From contig CAVOVJ010000001.1 of NCBI GenBank assembly GCA_963699835.1, positions 1-64,000 on the forward strand: DNA of 64,000 nt, given 5' to 3'. The notes under the pieces are model-generated. The model searched no databases and was not told where the DNA came from. It saw only the letters and a program-made list of their open reading frames with translations. The first letter of the stretch is position 1, and each line of letters starts with the position of its first letter. This document shows, in pieces, positions 38,413 through 47,114 of this stretch. Source of the DNA: BM003 sp963699835. GTDB taxonomy: Bacteria > Pseudomonadota > Gammaproteobacteria > Steroidobacterales > BM003. A program made the position numbers and the translations under genes.

Positions 38413-38554
38413 TTTATGTTCTCTTGAGCAAAGCCCGAGCCTGGGCCACAATGGATTTTGATTTTGTTTTAATACCACAAGCCTAGCCATGAGCGGTATT
38501 TCAAATCAACAATATCTTTATCCGATTTGACATTAACCAGAGAAAACCTGACGC

Positions 38555-38839
38555 ATGCGACCAATCAGTGTGATAACCGGCATATTTTTCGCCAGCAGCG
38601 GGGCAATCGCTTTCGGGCTGCTCATCGTCGCTTTCATCTACTTACTGCTCGGCGACGATTACCCGCATCTGCGCTCCGAATTCACACCGCTGTTGGTCAG
38701 CGTCGGGATCTTCTCGATTCTGACCACGATTTGTGCATTCAGTTTCATTAGCCTGGTGCGGGAAAAACCATCGCGTTGGGTGCTGCAGGCTGTGATGTGG
38801 GCGGGCCTGGCGCTGACCGGCCTTTATTACTGGCCGTAG
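38555..38839 (+). CDS. Small three-helix membrane protein
   Basis: The 94-residue product has three predicted membrane helices: about 5-30 (VITGIFFASSGAIAFGLLIV), 45-68 (LLVSVGIFSILTTICAFSFI) and 77-93 (VLQAVMWAGLALTGLYYW). Short charged loops lie between them. I do not recognise the family. It is divergent from prc across a 142-base AT-rich gap and convergent with the next gene. Confidence 0.7.
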   Translation: MRPISVITGIFFASSGAIAFGLLIVAFIYLLLGDDYPHLRSEFTPLLVSVGIFSILTTICAFSFISLVREKPSRWVLQAVMWAGLALTGLYYWP

Positions 38840-38846
38840 GAGCCGA

Positions 38847-39167
38847 TCAGCGCCCGCCAGCTGCGTTTTCGTAGACCTCGGCAAGGGTGTAGCAGAGACT
38901 GCGGCAGAATTCGCTCAGACCGGCTGCGTCGTCGAGTTCGAGATCGTGCTCCCGGATCAGGCGCTGGGCCAGATGTCGGATGCGGGTTGGCGGGTCGTCC
39001 ATCAAGGCAAATGCCCGGTAATCGAGTGCCCTTTGTCGGGCTGAAGAAGGTGAAACGCCGGAGTCATCGATCTGGCACAGGTCTGCTACCCGAGGAGTGA
39101 CGAGGCGGCGCAGTTGCCGTTGCAACTGTGCGCGTGGGTCGGGTAGATCAGCCGGTACGTCGCGCAC
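38847..39167 (-). CDS. Hypothetical protein
   Basis: The 106-residue product has a GTG start at 39165-39167. It is helical, with LRRLVTPRVADLCQIDDSG and IRHLAQRLIREHDLELDDA, and no membrane segment. It follows the YkvA-like gene by 12 bases and is probably its operon partner. No family recognised. Confidence 0.6.
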   Translation of the reverse strand: MRDVPADLPDPRAQLQRQLRRLVTPRVADLCQIDDSGVSPSSARQRALDYRAFALMDDPPTRIRHLAQRLIREHDLELDDAAGLSEFCRSLCYTLAEVYENAAGGR

Positions 39168-39179
39168 GGTGGCCGGTTA

Positions 39180-39755
39180 TCAGAGCAGTGACAGCGGAGA
39201 ACGGCCGCCGGAACGACGCCGGCCGCGGTCGCGGCGCCGGCGCCGGCGCATCCGGGACATCAGTTCGGTGCGCCGCGTTTCCAGCCATTCCCGGCGCGTG
39301 ACATCGTCGTCCAGGCCCTTGCTCCTGCGGCGTGCGCCCTCGCGGTCGCGAAACGCGCAAAAGTCGTCGTAGGCTTCAATCTCGTGGCGCAGTTCCCGCG
39401 CTACCAGTTCGATCATGATTGCATCGTCGAGAAAACCCAGCCCGGGAATGTGGTCGGGGATAAGGTCCTCCGGCTCGGCGAAATAGGCGAGGGCGTTCAG
39501 CACACGCGTCGTTTCTTCCTGCGGCAGGCTCCATTCGTCATCCTGGACCATGCCGATAAGCGTCCGCAGGCGCTTGAGCCTCTCCTCGATGAAGTGTGGA
39601 ACTTTAGCGTCTTCGATTTCGCGCAGTAAGCTGTTTGCGGCACTCAGAATCTCGTCCGCGGTCAAAGATTTGGCAGCATCGCGCGCTTCGCGCATGATCA
39701 GGCGGAAGTGTTTGAGGTCTTCCTCCTGAAGCTCAAAGGTAACTCGCATGGTCAT
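39180..39755 (-). CDS. YkvA/DUF1232-like protein with arginine-rich tail
   Basis: The 191-residue product starts MTMRVTFELQEEDL at 39755. The segment EPEDLIPDHIPGLGFLDDAIMIELV (described in parts: EPEDLIPDH, then GLGFLDDA) matches the DUF1232/YkvA signature. The C terminus ends in a low-complexity basic stretch MRRRRRRDRGRRRSGGR, which could bind nucleic acid or acidic lipids. An N-terminal 60-residue extension in frame is rejected because it lacks a ribosome site and protein-like composition. Function unknown. Confidence 0.75.
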   Translation of the reverse strand: MTMRVTFELQEEDLKHFRLIMREARDAAKSLTADEILSAANSLLREIEDAKVPHFIEERLKRLRTLIGMVQDDEWSLPQEETTRVLNALAYFAEPEDLIPDHIPGLGFLDDAIMIELVARELRHEIEAYDDFCAFRDREGARRRSKGLDDDVTRREWLETRRTELMSRMRRRRRRDRGRRRSGGRSPLSLL

Positions 39756-39900
39756 TATTCTGGCTCCGACGCGTTTCGCCGAAGCAGCGTACGCCGCACA
39801 ATTGGCCGCGTCAAATATGGCTGGCACAGAGCGTCCCGAAGCGCTTCCAACGGGTTCCGGCCTTGTCCGGCAGATGGATTTCGATGGGGGAGAAACTTGA

Positions 39901-41973
39901 TTGCGTTGGCTTGCTGAACTGCAACGACGCGGCGTCATCAAGGCGCTTGTTGCTTATGCTCTCGCGGCCTGGATTGGTGTGGAAATTTCGGCCGCGATGC
40001 TGTCTTCCGCGGAAGGTGCAGCACGATGGCTGCAAGCGATGATCATAGTCGCGTTGAGCGGGTTTCCGGCGGTTGCGGTGTTTGCATGGCGACGCGGGGC
40101 TGATGAGGAGGCAATGCTGCGCGTCCGATGGTCGCTCCGTTCTGTGTTCACGGTTCTCGCCCTGGTGGCGGTGTTGGCCTGGGCAGTCATCGCGCACAGC
40201 CCACGCCGCGACAGCGAATTATCGGGAATCGCGGTTTTGCCGTTCAGCGATCTCAGCGCGGACGGAGATTATCAGTATCTCGCCGATGGTATTGCTGAAG
40301 AGATTCGCAATCGGCTCGTCGCCGTGCCCGGGCTCGATGTGGCCGCACGGAGTTCGGCATTTGCGTTCAGACAGCGGCGCAAAGACGTACGCGAGATTGG
40401 TGAATTGCTCGGGGTCGATATGGTTCTGGACGGAAGCCTGCGCAAGGCCGATGAGCAGGTTCGGGTCTCTCTGCAACTGGTGGATGCGCGGTCGGGATTC
40501 CAAGTCTGGTCGGGAAGCTTTGACGCGGGCCTCGGAGATATCTTCGCGCTCCAGGATCAGATTGCCACACAGATCGTTGCCGCCGTTGCTCCGGAAAGTC
40601 GGCAGATTGCTGCGGTCGCCCCGATGCCCTCGAGTTTCGATGCGTATGATCTTTATCTCCTGGGCCGGCACAACTGGCAAAAGCGCGACACGGATAGCCT
40701 GGAGCGCGCGCTCCGGTATTTCGACGAGTCAATTGGTCGCGATCCCCGCTTTGCCCCGTCGCACACGGGCAGGGCAGACTCTTACCTGCTGTTGGCGGGC
40801 GCCGGAGCGAGGTCAGCGCCTGTGGCGGTGGCGCAGGCCGAGGCGGCGATCCATACCGCGTTACAGCTCGACCCGTTACTGGCGGACGCTCATGCCTCGC
40901 TCGGATTGCTGCGGCTCTATCAGGGCAACATGGGTGCAGCGGAGCTGGCATTGAGAGAGGCGTTGCGCATCGCGCCGGACAATGCGACGGCCCACATGTG
41001 GCTGGGGCTGGTCCTGCAACGGCGTCCGGGTGGCGGACCGCGCGATGCTCTCGGTGCATTACGTACCGCCCACAGTCTCGATCCGCTGGACCCGACAATC
41101 ACGCAAAATCTGGCCGGCGTTCTCGCCCGGATGGGTCGTGACGAGGAGGCCATCGCCAGCCTGCGCAGGTTGGCGGCGCGTGGGGTGCAGTCCACCCGGG
41201 CCGAGGTGTTGCGGGCCACCCTATATGCGGATCGCGGACGGCTGGACGAAGCACTGGTTTTTCTTGCCGGCGGGGCATCCGGGATCCGCGATCCGTATGG
41301 CCGCGCTGTGTTCGCCCGCACGCTCGCTGCGCTGGGTAAGGCGGGTCTCGCGCAACGCTGGTTGCGCGCCTTTGGCGCAGGGGACGCAGCGATCGCCGGC
41401 CCGCACTGGCTGGATGCGGCGTGGTTGAGTGGTGCAGACGATTTGCTGAAGGCGGCGCTATATCGCGAAAATCCGCCACCGTCTTGGGAGTGGTGGAATG
41501 GTCTGATCAGTTGGCACCGCGGGGATATTTCTGCGGCGCTTGCCAGTTTCGATCTTGCAGCGGGGGCAACATCCGATCTCGACCCGCAGTTCGCGTTGAC
41601 GGTGGCGGGCGCACGCGCCGCTGCACTGCGCTCCCTTGGCGATGCCGATTCGGCGATAGGAATTCTGACTCAGGCGCGCGTCCGCGGCGGCGAGGCGCTC
41701 GCTGCCGGGTGGAACACGCCAGGTCTGAAGTTCGCGCTGGCCTTAATCGAGGCTGGTCTTGGCGATGAGGCGAACGCACAGAGTTATCTGGAAGAAGCGG
41801 TGGCGGGCGGATGGCGGGACGTCGAATGGGTGGGTGCCATGCCCGGTGGCGGGCAAATCGAGCGTCTCGCGGGATACGCCGCAGTCGAAAGCAAGGTACG
41901 CGATGATCTGCGGCGACAGTGGGACGATGTGGCGAGCCGTGCTGAGGCAGCGACCGTGGAGCTTACCCGTTAG
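39901..41973 (+). CDS. TolB-like (FlgO-type) domain and TPR membrane protein
   Basis: The 690-residue product uses a TTG start at 39901 with GGGGGAG eight bases upstream. Membrane helices lie at about 15-35, 45-62 and 78-98. A TolB-like domain follows (GIAVLPFSDLSADGDYQYLADGIAEE, about 108-135, to VWSGSFDAGLGDIFALQDQI). Several TPR repeats run from about 250 to 450 (LDPLLADAHASLGLLRLYQG; RIAPDNATAHMWLGLVLQ), then helical repeats to the end. Related proteins often carry an N-terminal cyclase or winged helix; this one has membrane helices instead. Probably a scaffold or sensor. Monocistronic. Confidence 0.8.
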   Translation: MRWLAELQRRGVIKALVAYALAAWIGVEISAAMLSSAEGAARWLQAMIIVALSGFPAVAVFAWRRGADEEAMLRVRWSLRSVFTVLALVAVLAWAVIAHSPRRDSELSGIAVLPFSDLSADGDYQYLADGIAEEIRNRLVAVPGLDVAARSSAFAFRQRRKDVREIGELLGVDMVLDGSLRKADEQVRVSLQLVDARSGFQVWSGSFDAGLGDIFALQDQIATQIVAAVAPESRQIAAVAPMPSSFDAYDLYLLGRHNWQKRDTDSLERALRYFDESIGRDPRFAPSHTGRADSYLLLAGAGARSAPVAVAQAEAAIHTALQLDPLLADAHASLGLLRLYQGNMGAAELALREALRIAPDNATAHMWLGLVLQRRPGGGPRDALGALRTAHSLDPLDPTITQNLAGVLARMGRDEEAIASLRRLAARGVQSTRAEVLRATLYADRGRLDEALVFLAGGASGIRDPYGRAVFARTLAALGKAGLAQRWLRAFGAGDAAIAGPHWLDAAWLSGADDLLKAALYRENPPPSWEWWNGLISWHRGDISAALASFDLAAGATSDLDPQFALTVAGARAAALRSLGDADSAIGILTQARVRGGEALAAGWNTPGLKFALALIEAGLGDEANAQSYLEEAVAGGWRDVEWVGAMPGGGQIERLAGYAAVESKVRDDLRRQWDDVASRAEAATVELTR

Positions 41974-41987
41974 GTTGCCGGTTCAGG

Positions 41988-42518
41988 TCAGGGGTTTGGC
42001 ACGCGCGAGTCGCGGTACGGATCGAAAATGACGGGTCTGGAATTGGACGACGACCGGGTGTCGGATTTCTTGCGCTTGCGCATCGTCGACAGATTCAGGC
42101 CGGCCAGGCCGTCACGACCGACGCCGAGGAAGAGCCGGGCACCCTCGTTTTCCCAAAGGGTGAACAAGCGCAATTCACGGATCTTCAGCAGTTTTATCAG
42201 CAAGGGATCCCCTGAGCTGAAATCAAAGTCACTGCCGGAGAGCAAGGCATTGCCGGTGCCGGCATCGAGGTCGAATTCGGTGTGAATGTCCCGGGCGGGC
42301 GCTCGGGCGGGCGCTGAGCTGTGGGGATACCAGTGCAGGGTCAGCGGTACTGCCGTCCCGGTTTCCAGCACGGCCTCGCACGGCGTCGCATGGTCGGCGC
42401 CGCATATCGCTTGCGGCGCAGGCTCTCCTGGAAATTCCGGATCGGTAGAGTCGGCCAGCACAACGGAAGATGCCAGCGCGAAAACTGCAAACAGCCAGAA
42501 ACCGGCGCCGGTCGCCAT
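41988..42518 (-). CDS. Secreted hypothetical protein
   Basis: ATG at 42516-42518 follows AGGGGA and begins a signal peptide (MATGAGFWLFAVFALASSVVLA). The 176-residue product has two cysteines (ICGADHATPCEAVLE) likely to form a disulfide. A beta-rich stretch ends at LFLGVGRDGLAGL, then a basic tail (MRKRKKSDTRSSS) ends in PYRDSRVPNP. Periplasmic or surface. No family recognised. Confidence 0.7.
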   Translation of the reverse strand: MATGAGFWLFAVFALASSVVLADSTDPEFPGEPAPQAICGADHATPCEAVLETGTAVPLTLHWYPHSSAPARAPARDIHTEFDLDAGTGNALLSGSDFDFSSGDPLLIKLLKIRELRLFTLWENEGARLFLGVGRDGLAGLNLSTMRKRKKSDTRSSSNSRPVIFDPYRDSRVPNP

Positions 42519-42706
42519 GACGGTCCCCTGCTGGTTAGGTGAAGGCGGTCTGATCATCGACTCATTGTCAGGCCGGGCGCCGGAGTATCTCTGTGAAAGA
42601 GATCACAGATCGCGCTCAACGCGCATGCCGGCTTCGACATAAGCCCAATAAATCACGTACGCGCGGACACGACGCGCCGCTATTCTCGTCAGATTGGGAA
42701 GAGCGC

Positions 42707-42943
42707 CTAGTCGCGGTGGCGTTTGTCCTGCCAGATCTTGCTGCGGTCGAAGACGCCCGAATTATAGGGGTCAAAACCGGACTCTTCCTCGACAGCCATG
42801 CTCAGTTCAGGATCTTCCAGAGCGTGCATCACCTTGGAGGTCTCGGCCTTGCGTGAGTGGCGCAGGGCCCTTTCCGCAGGCGTAGGAGCAACTGTTTTCA
42901 CTGCTTTCTTTTTCGCGGCGGATTTTTTTCCGAGCAGCCACAT
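42707..42943 (-). CDS. Small lysine-rich hypothetical protein
   Basis: The 78-residue product starts at 42943 with AGGAGG ten bases upstream, a strong ribosome site. The N terminus MWLLGKKSAAKKKAVKTV is basic. The acidic middle is HALEDPELSMAVEEESGFDPYNSG, and the end is SKIWQDKRHRD. No membrane helix. No family recognised; cytoplasmic. Confidence 0.65.
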   Translation of the reverse strand: MWLLGKKSAAKKKAVKTVAPTPAERALRHSRKAETSKVMHALEDPELSMAVEEESGFDPYNSGVFDRSKIWQDKRHRD

Positions 42944-43089
42944 AGTCCGTGCTACCTCCTGAAAAGGCCGGACTGTTCCGGCGAGGTCAACTGTCAACGG
43001 TCATATTTCCCGTCAAGCGACATAATAGTGCGCGCCCGTCGACTGTGTTGTGATGTGCCTCACAGAACAAGCGCGGACGGATACCGGGT

Positions 43090-43401
43090 TCAGGCAACTG
43101 TTTGCCGCAACGGAAGCCGCACCAGCCGCAGCCACCACAAAAGCAGATACGGCGAGAGGGCGAGCAGCCAGACTGTCTTGTTCATCGCGCCGAGACCGGC
43201 GAAGTAGCGACCGAGAAAATCGCCAAGCGTTGCCGGGTCGGTGCCGCTGCCGAATACCTGAAGGCCGACATAGTGAATGAGTGTCGGCACAATCAGCAGG
43301 CCGAGCAAAAGCGCGGCGCCCAGCAGTACGAGCTCATGCCGCATGCGCTTGCTGCCGCTGTGATCCGGGTTTGCCTCTTTTCCGTTGTCTTCTGCCGCCA
43401 C
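43090..43401 (-). CDS. Small two-helix membrane protein
   Basis: The 103-residue product has a charged N terminus, membrane helices at about 23-45 (LVLLGAALLLGLLIVPTLI) and 74-92 (VWLLALSPYLLLWWLRLV), and a basic end. It is divergent from the AI-2E-type permease gene. No family recognised. Confidence 0.65.
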   Translation of the reverse strand: MAAEDNGKEANPDHSGSKRMRHELVLLGAALLLGLLIVPTLIHYVGLQVFGSGTDPATLGDFLGRYFAGLGAMNKTVWLLALSPYLLLWWLRLVRLPLRQTVA

Positions 43402-43519
43402 CTGGTGCCTCCCGCTTATAAGCCTGAGGAGAACCTAAACCAGGCGCGTCCGGCTGGCAAGAACTGCATGCTATGCTTTCGCTCCAACGAAGCTCACAGC
43501 CGCCCTGAACCGGACCGAG

Positions 43520-44608
43520 ATGAACATCATTACCGACTGGCTGCGCCGACAATTTGCGAATCCGCAACTCGTCGTGCTGATCCTCATTCTCGCCGCGGTC
43601 GTACTGACGCTCTACTTCGCGGGGGGCAGCCTTGCGCCGGTGCTCGCCGCAACGGTTATCGCCTATCTGCTGCAAGGCCTGGTAAATCGGCTGGAGAATA
43701 TCGGTCTGCCGCATCTGGTTGCGGTGCATGTTGTATTTATCACTTTCGTGGCGACGGTATCCCTGGCGGCATTCGGATTGATGCCACTGCTGGTCGGCCA
43801 GCTCACTCAGTTGGTGCAGCAGGTCCCTTCGATGATGTCGCGCGCGCGCGATCTGCTGCTGCGGCTGCCGAACGAATATCCAAGTATTTTCACGGAGCAA
43901 CAGATCAGCGATTTCATCGTCGCGATGAGAAACGAAATTCTTGGGGTGGGGCAAACGATTTTGTCTTACTCCTTATCGTCTCTGGTCACGTTGGTAACCG
44001 TCATCGTGTACTTTTTTCTGGTGCCGCTGATGGTCTATTTCATGATTAAGGACAAGCGGCGCATCGTCGATTGGTTTAGCCGGTTCCTGCCTGAAGACAG
44101 GCATCTCAGTAGCACAGTCTGGCACGAGGTGGATGTACAGATCGCCAACTATGTGCGTGGCAAATTCTGGGAGATCATCATTGTCGCGTCATTTACTTAT
44201 GTGACCTTCTCCCTGCTGGATCTTGAGTATGCGCTGCTGCTCGCCGCATTAACCGGCGTGTCTGTGCTGATTCCATACATCGGAGCAGCATTGGTGACGG
44301 TTCCGGTCGCGCTGGTGGCATTGTTTCAGTGGGGGCTGAGCCCAGACTTCTACTGGGCGGTCGCAGCCTATCTGATAATCCAGGCCCTCGATGGCAATTT
44401 GCTCGCGCCTCTGTTGTTCAGTGAGGCTGTAGACCTGCACCCGGTCGCAATTATTGTCGCCATCCTGTTTTTTGGTGGCCTGTGGGGATTCTGGGGCGTG
44501 TTCTTTGCGATTCCGCTGGCAACGGTTATTCAGGCGATACTCAGAGTCTGGCCGAGCGGCGGAGGCGCAGGGCCCGAGGCGCTGCCGGTGGCGGACGGCG
44601 ATCAGTGA
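43520..44608 (+). CDS. AI-2E family (PerM/TqsA-type) permease
   Basis: The 362-residue integral membrane protein has paired N-terminal helices (LVVLILILAAVVLTLYF), a cytoplasmic helix region (about 105-140), then helices at about 150-175, 215-245, 250-275 and 300-340. It includes the family segments FFLVPLMVYFMIKDKRR and PLLFSEAVDLHPVAIIVAILFFGGLWGFWGVF (the latter given as two parts: PLLFSEAVDLHP, FFGGLWGFWGVF). Substrates vary (signals, ions, lipids), so none is assigned. Its end overlaps the EF-hand gene on the other strand by seven bases. Confidence 0.9.
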   Translation: MNIITDWLRRQFANPQLVVLILILAAVVLTLYFAGGSLAPVLAATVIAYLLQGLVNRLENIGLPHLVAVHVVFITFVATVSLAAFGLMPLLVGQLTQLVQQVPSMMSRARDLLLRLPNEYPSIFTEQQISDFIVAMRNEILGVGQTILSYSLSSLVTLVTVIVYFFLVPLMVYFMIKDKRRIVDWFSRFLPEDRHLSSTVWHEVDVQIANYVRGKFWEIIIVASFTYVTFSLLDLEYALLLAALTGVSVLIPYIGAALVTVPVALVALFQWGLSPDFYWAVAAYLIIQALDGNLLAPLLFSEAVDLHPVAIIVAILFFGGLWGFWGVFFAIPLATVIQAILRVWPSGGGAGPEALPVADGDQ

Positions 44609-44823
44609 TCGAGCCACCAATGCACGAATTCCTCGAATTCGACGTAACCCGTATGATCGGTATCGATTACCGAAAACGCCAGCTGCGCTTCTTCTTCGGT
44701 GGGGTGCGGGCCAACCGTTCCGAGTAATTCGACGAACTCGGCATACTCGAGGCGGCCATTTCCGTCGCGGTCGAAACGGGCAAATTCGCGCTGCAGTCCG
44801 GCAATGTCGTTGTTGTTACTCAT
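44602..44823 (-). CDS. Small two-EF-hand calcium-binding protein
   Basis: The 73-residue product consists of two canonical EF-hands: loop DRDGNGRLEYAE (about 19-30) and loop DTDHTGYVEFEE (about 53-64), each with flanking helices. No signal peptide, so it is probably cytoplasmic, like bacterial calmodulin-like proteins. Its start overlaps the upstream gene's stop by eight bases, so it is translationally coupled to the calcium-motif anchored protein. Confidence 0.88.
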   Translation of the reverse strand: MSNNNDIAGLQREFARFDRDGNGRLEYAEFVELLGTVGPHPTEEEAQLAFSVIDTDHTGYVEFEEFVHWWLDH

Positions 44824-45532
44824 GGCGGAAATCCCGTTTGGTCAGGGTCTGGCGAAGACCGGCCAAGCATAGCATCGCCAGGCCCAGCAGACCCAGAGCA
44901 CCACCGCCTCCCGAGTAACTGATTGCATCACCCGTGCTCGCCAGCCGATCGAGTTCCAGATCTTCGAGCGGGAGCTGGCCGAAGGCTGCACTGTCCCAAG
45001 GGCCGAATTGTGCAACCAGTGCGTGGTTCGCCGCCTCGTAAAGCTCGATCATCAGGTCATATTGACCGCGCTGGTAGCCGCTCAGGAGCTCGGTAGCCAC
45101 GAAATAGTCGTCATCTGGCGAGGTACCGAACACGGTGAATGATGGCGTCTGGAAATACAGCTCCCACGGCTCCGCATGCCGGCGCAGATACAGCCGCGCA
45201 TAGAGGGTGGTAGCAAAGTCCGTGGTGTCGACGTCGAAGCTTACTTCGAGGCCATGGAAGAAGCCGTCGCCGTCGTCGTCATACAGCAGAACAATATCCG
45301 CATCGTAAACGAATACGTCGAACAGTTTGTTGCCCCGGACAGCCTTCTCGGTACCATTCAAAACCATGGCGTAATGATCGCTGGCCGGGTATGCGTGGCT
45401 CCGCGACGTCTTGGCGTGCGCGGTCTTCGTCACTTCCGGAGCGGCATTCGCGCGTGCTGCATCCGCTGCGCCCGCAGCTCCGAAAATCAGAACATATAGC
45501 AGCATCCAGTCAGCTGGCCTTGCGCATCGCAT
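44816..45532 (-). CDS. Choice-of-anchor H-type protein with GlyGly-CTERM-like tail
   Basis: The 238-residue exported protein has a signal peptide (ends near GAADA) and a beta domain with DADIVLLYDDDGDGFFHG. That includes the acidic DDDGDG loop, a likely calcium site. The end has SGGGGALGLLGLAMLCLAGLR, a Gly-rich motif, a hydrophobic helix and basic residues, the GlyGly-CTERM sorting pattern cut by rhombosortase (21 residues quoted as SGGGGALGLL and GLAMLCLAGLR). No rhombosortase lies in the window. It is co-transcribed with the EF-hand gene. Confidence 0.78.
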   Translation of the reverse strand: MRCARPADWMLLYVLIFGAAGAADAARANAAPEVTKTAHAKTSRSHAYPASDHYAMVLNGTEKAVRGNKLFDVFVYDADIVLLYDDDGDGFFHGLEVSFDVDTTDFATTLYARLYLRRHAEPWELYFQTPSFTVFGTSPDDDYFVATELLSGYQRGQYDLMIELYEAANHALVAQFGPWDSAAFGQLPLEDLELDRLASTGDAISYSGGGGALGLLGLAMLCLAGLRQTLTKRDFRHE

Positions 45533-45621
45533 GATCGTCTCCAGTGTTTCTGTTTCGGTGTCGGGATTCGATTAAAACGGGGCACGCCTGAATCGATGCT
45601 GAACGCTCGTGGAGGAGCAGG

Positions 45622-46170
45622 ATGACGACCAGGTGCTGGATCTTCGGATATGGATCATTGATCTGGCGGCCGGACTTCGCCTACGTGGCCCGCCGTCCCG
45701 CATGTCTTCGCGGCTGGATGCGCCGGTTCTGGCAGGCTTCGCCCGATCACCGGGGTGTTCCTGCTGCACCTGGCCGGGTAGTGACTTTGCGGCGCAGGCC
45801 CGGCGGTACCTGCTGGGGCATGGCATATCGGTTGGAGGGAGATGCCGGGGAGCGCGTGCTGGCGCAACTCGATTTCCGCGAGAAAGCGGGCTATGAGCGC
45901 TATGAGGATTGGCTTCGCGTTGCTGACGGCAGCCGTATCCGTGGGCTCTTTTATGTCGCTCCGCCCGGGAATCCCGATGACCTGGGTCCTGCGCCTCTCG
46001 CGGAGATTGCGCGCCAGGTTTGCATGGCCGTTGGCCCCAGTGGTTCGAATGTCGACTATGTTGTACGGCTCGACGAGGCGCTTGCCGGGCTGGGTATCGT
46101 CGATTCACATGTGCAAGGTCTTGCGAGAATCGTCGGTCGCGCCTTGAATAGTCCCGTTTCGGCCTTATGA
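45622..46170 (+). CDS. ChaC-like gamma-glutamylcyclotransferase
   Basis: The 182-residue product has the glycine loop IFGYGSLIWRPDF (7-19), LDFREKAGYERYE with the catalytic Glu (about 86-98) and a late YVVRLDEALAGLGI. ChaC-type enzymes cleave glutathione to 5-oxoproline and Cys-Gly. GGAGGAG lies five bases before the ATG. It is upstream of htpX on the same strand. Confidence 0.9.
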   Translation: MTTRCWIFGYGSLIWRPDFAYVARRPACLRGWMRRFWQASPDHRGVPAAPGRVVTLRRRPGGTCWGMAYRLEGDAGERVLAQLDFREKAGYERYEDWLRVADGSRIRGLFYVAPPGNPDDLGPAPLAEIARQVCMAVGPSGSNVDYVVRLDEALAGLGIVDSHVQGLARIVGRALNSPVSAL

Positions 46171-46198
46171 CACATCCTGTATCTGACGGAGAGACTCT

Positions 46199-47089
46199 AT
46201 GAAGAGAGTGCTGTTGTTCATCGGCACAAACATCGCCGTACTCCTGGTTCTGAGTATTGTGATGCAGCTATTCGGCCTTGAGAGCGTCCTCGACGAGCAG
46301 GGGATCAACCTGGATCCGACAGCGTTGCTCGTTTATTCCGCGGTGATTGGCTTTACCGGCTCGTTCATTTCTCTGGCCATTTCCAAATGGATGGCATTGC
46401 GCAGCACCGGGGCGAGGATCATCAACAACCCGGGCAATGATGCCGAGCGCTGGCTTGTCGACACTGTCCGGCGCCAGGCCAGCGAAGCTGGTATCGGGAT
46501 GCCGGACGTCGCGGTCTACGATTCGCCGCAGCCGAATGCCTTTGCCACCGGGGCCAGACGCGACTCCGCGCTGGTCGCGGTGAGTTCGGGACTGCTCGGC
46601 AGTATGCGCCGGAACGAAGTCGAGGCGGTTCTTGCGCACGAAGTTACGCATATTGCCAATGGCGATATGGTGACGCTTACGCTGATCCAGGGCGTGGTCA
46701 ATACATTCGTGATATTCCTGTCCCGGGTAATAGGTTTCGTTGTCGATCGGGTCGTATTCCGCACCGAGCGCGGCCTCGGACCCGGCTACTGGATAAGTGC
46801 GCTGTTTGCGCAACTCGTACTGGGAATTCTGGCTACGACGATCGTCATGTGGTTCTCGCGCCAGCGCGAATATCGCGCCGACGCCGGAGGTGCCAGGCTT
46901 GCGGGGCGGGACAATATGGTCGCCGCTCTGCAGCGTCTCGGCGGTGGCGGAGGCGAGGCCAGACTGCCCGAGGAAATCGAGGCAATGGGAATCTCCGGCC
47001 GGGCCGCCGGGGGGCTGAAGCGGCTGTTTCTGTCACACCCGCCGATCGAAGAACGCATTGCGGCATTGCGCGCGAGCAGCTCGACCTAA
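46199..47089 (+). CDS. htpX: Protease HtpX
   Basis: The 296-residue M48B protease has two N-terminal membrane helices (VLLFIGTNIAVLLVLSIVM; TALLVYSAVIGFTGSFISLA), the zinc motif VLAHEVTHIANGDM (His-Glu-x-x-His, about 142-146), two more helices and the third ligand in REYRADAGGARLAG. It degrades misfolded inner-membrane proteins. Length matches E. coli HtpX (293). The AG-rich ribosome site is in CGGAGAGAC. It is followed by gloA 25 bases later. Confidence 0.96.
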   Translation: MKRVLLFIGTNIAVLLVLSIVMQLFGLESVLDEQGINLDPTALLVYSAVIGFTGSFISLAISKWMALRSTGARIINNPGNDAERWLVDTVRRQASEAGIGMPDVAVYDSPQPNAFATGARRDSALVAVSSGLLGSMRRNEVEAVLAHEVTHIANGDMVTLTLIQGVVNTFVIFLSRVIGFVVDRVVFRTERGLGPGYWISALFAQLVLGILATTIVMWFSRQREYRADAGGARLAGRDNMVAALQRLGGGGGEARLPEEIEAMGISGRAAGGLKRLFLSHPPIEERIAALRASSST

Positions 47090-47114
47090 CGGACGAAACT
47101 GTCGGGGAGACCTA

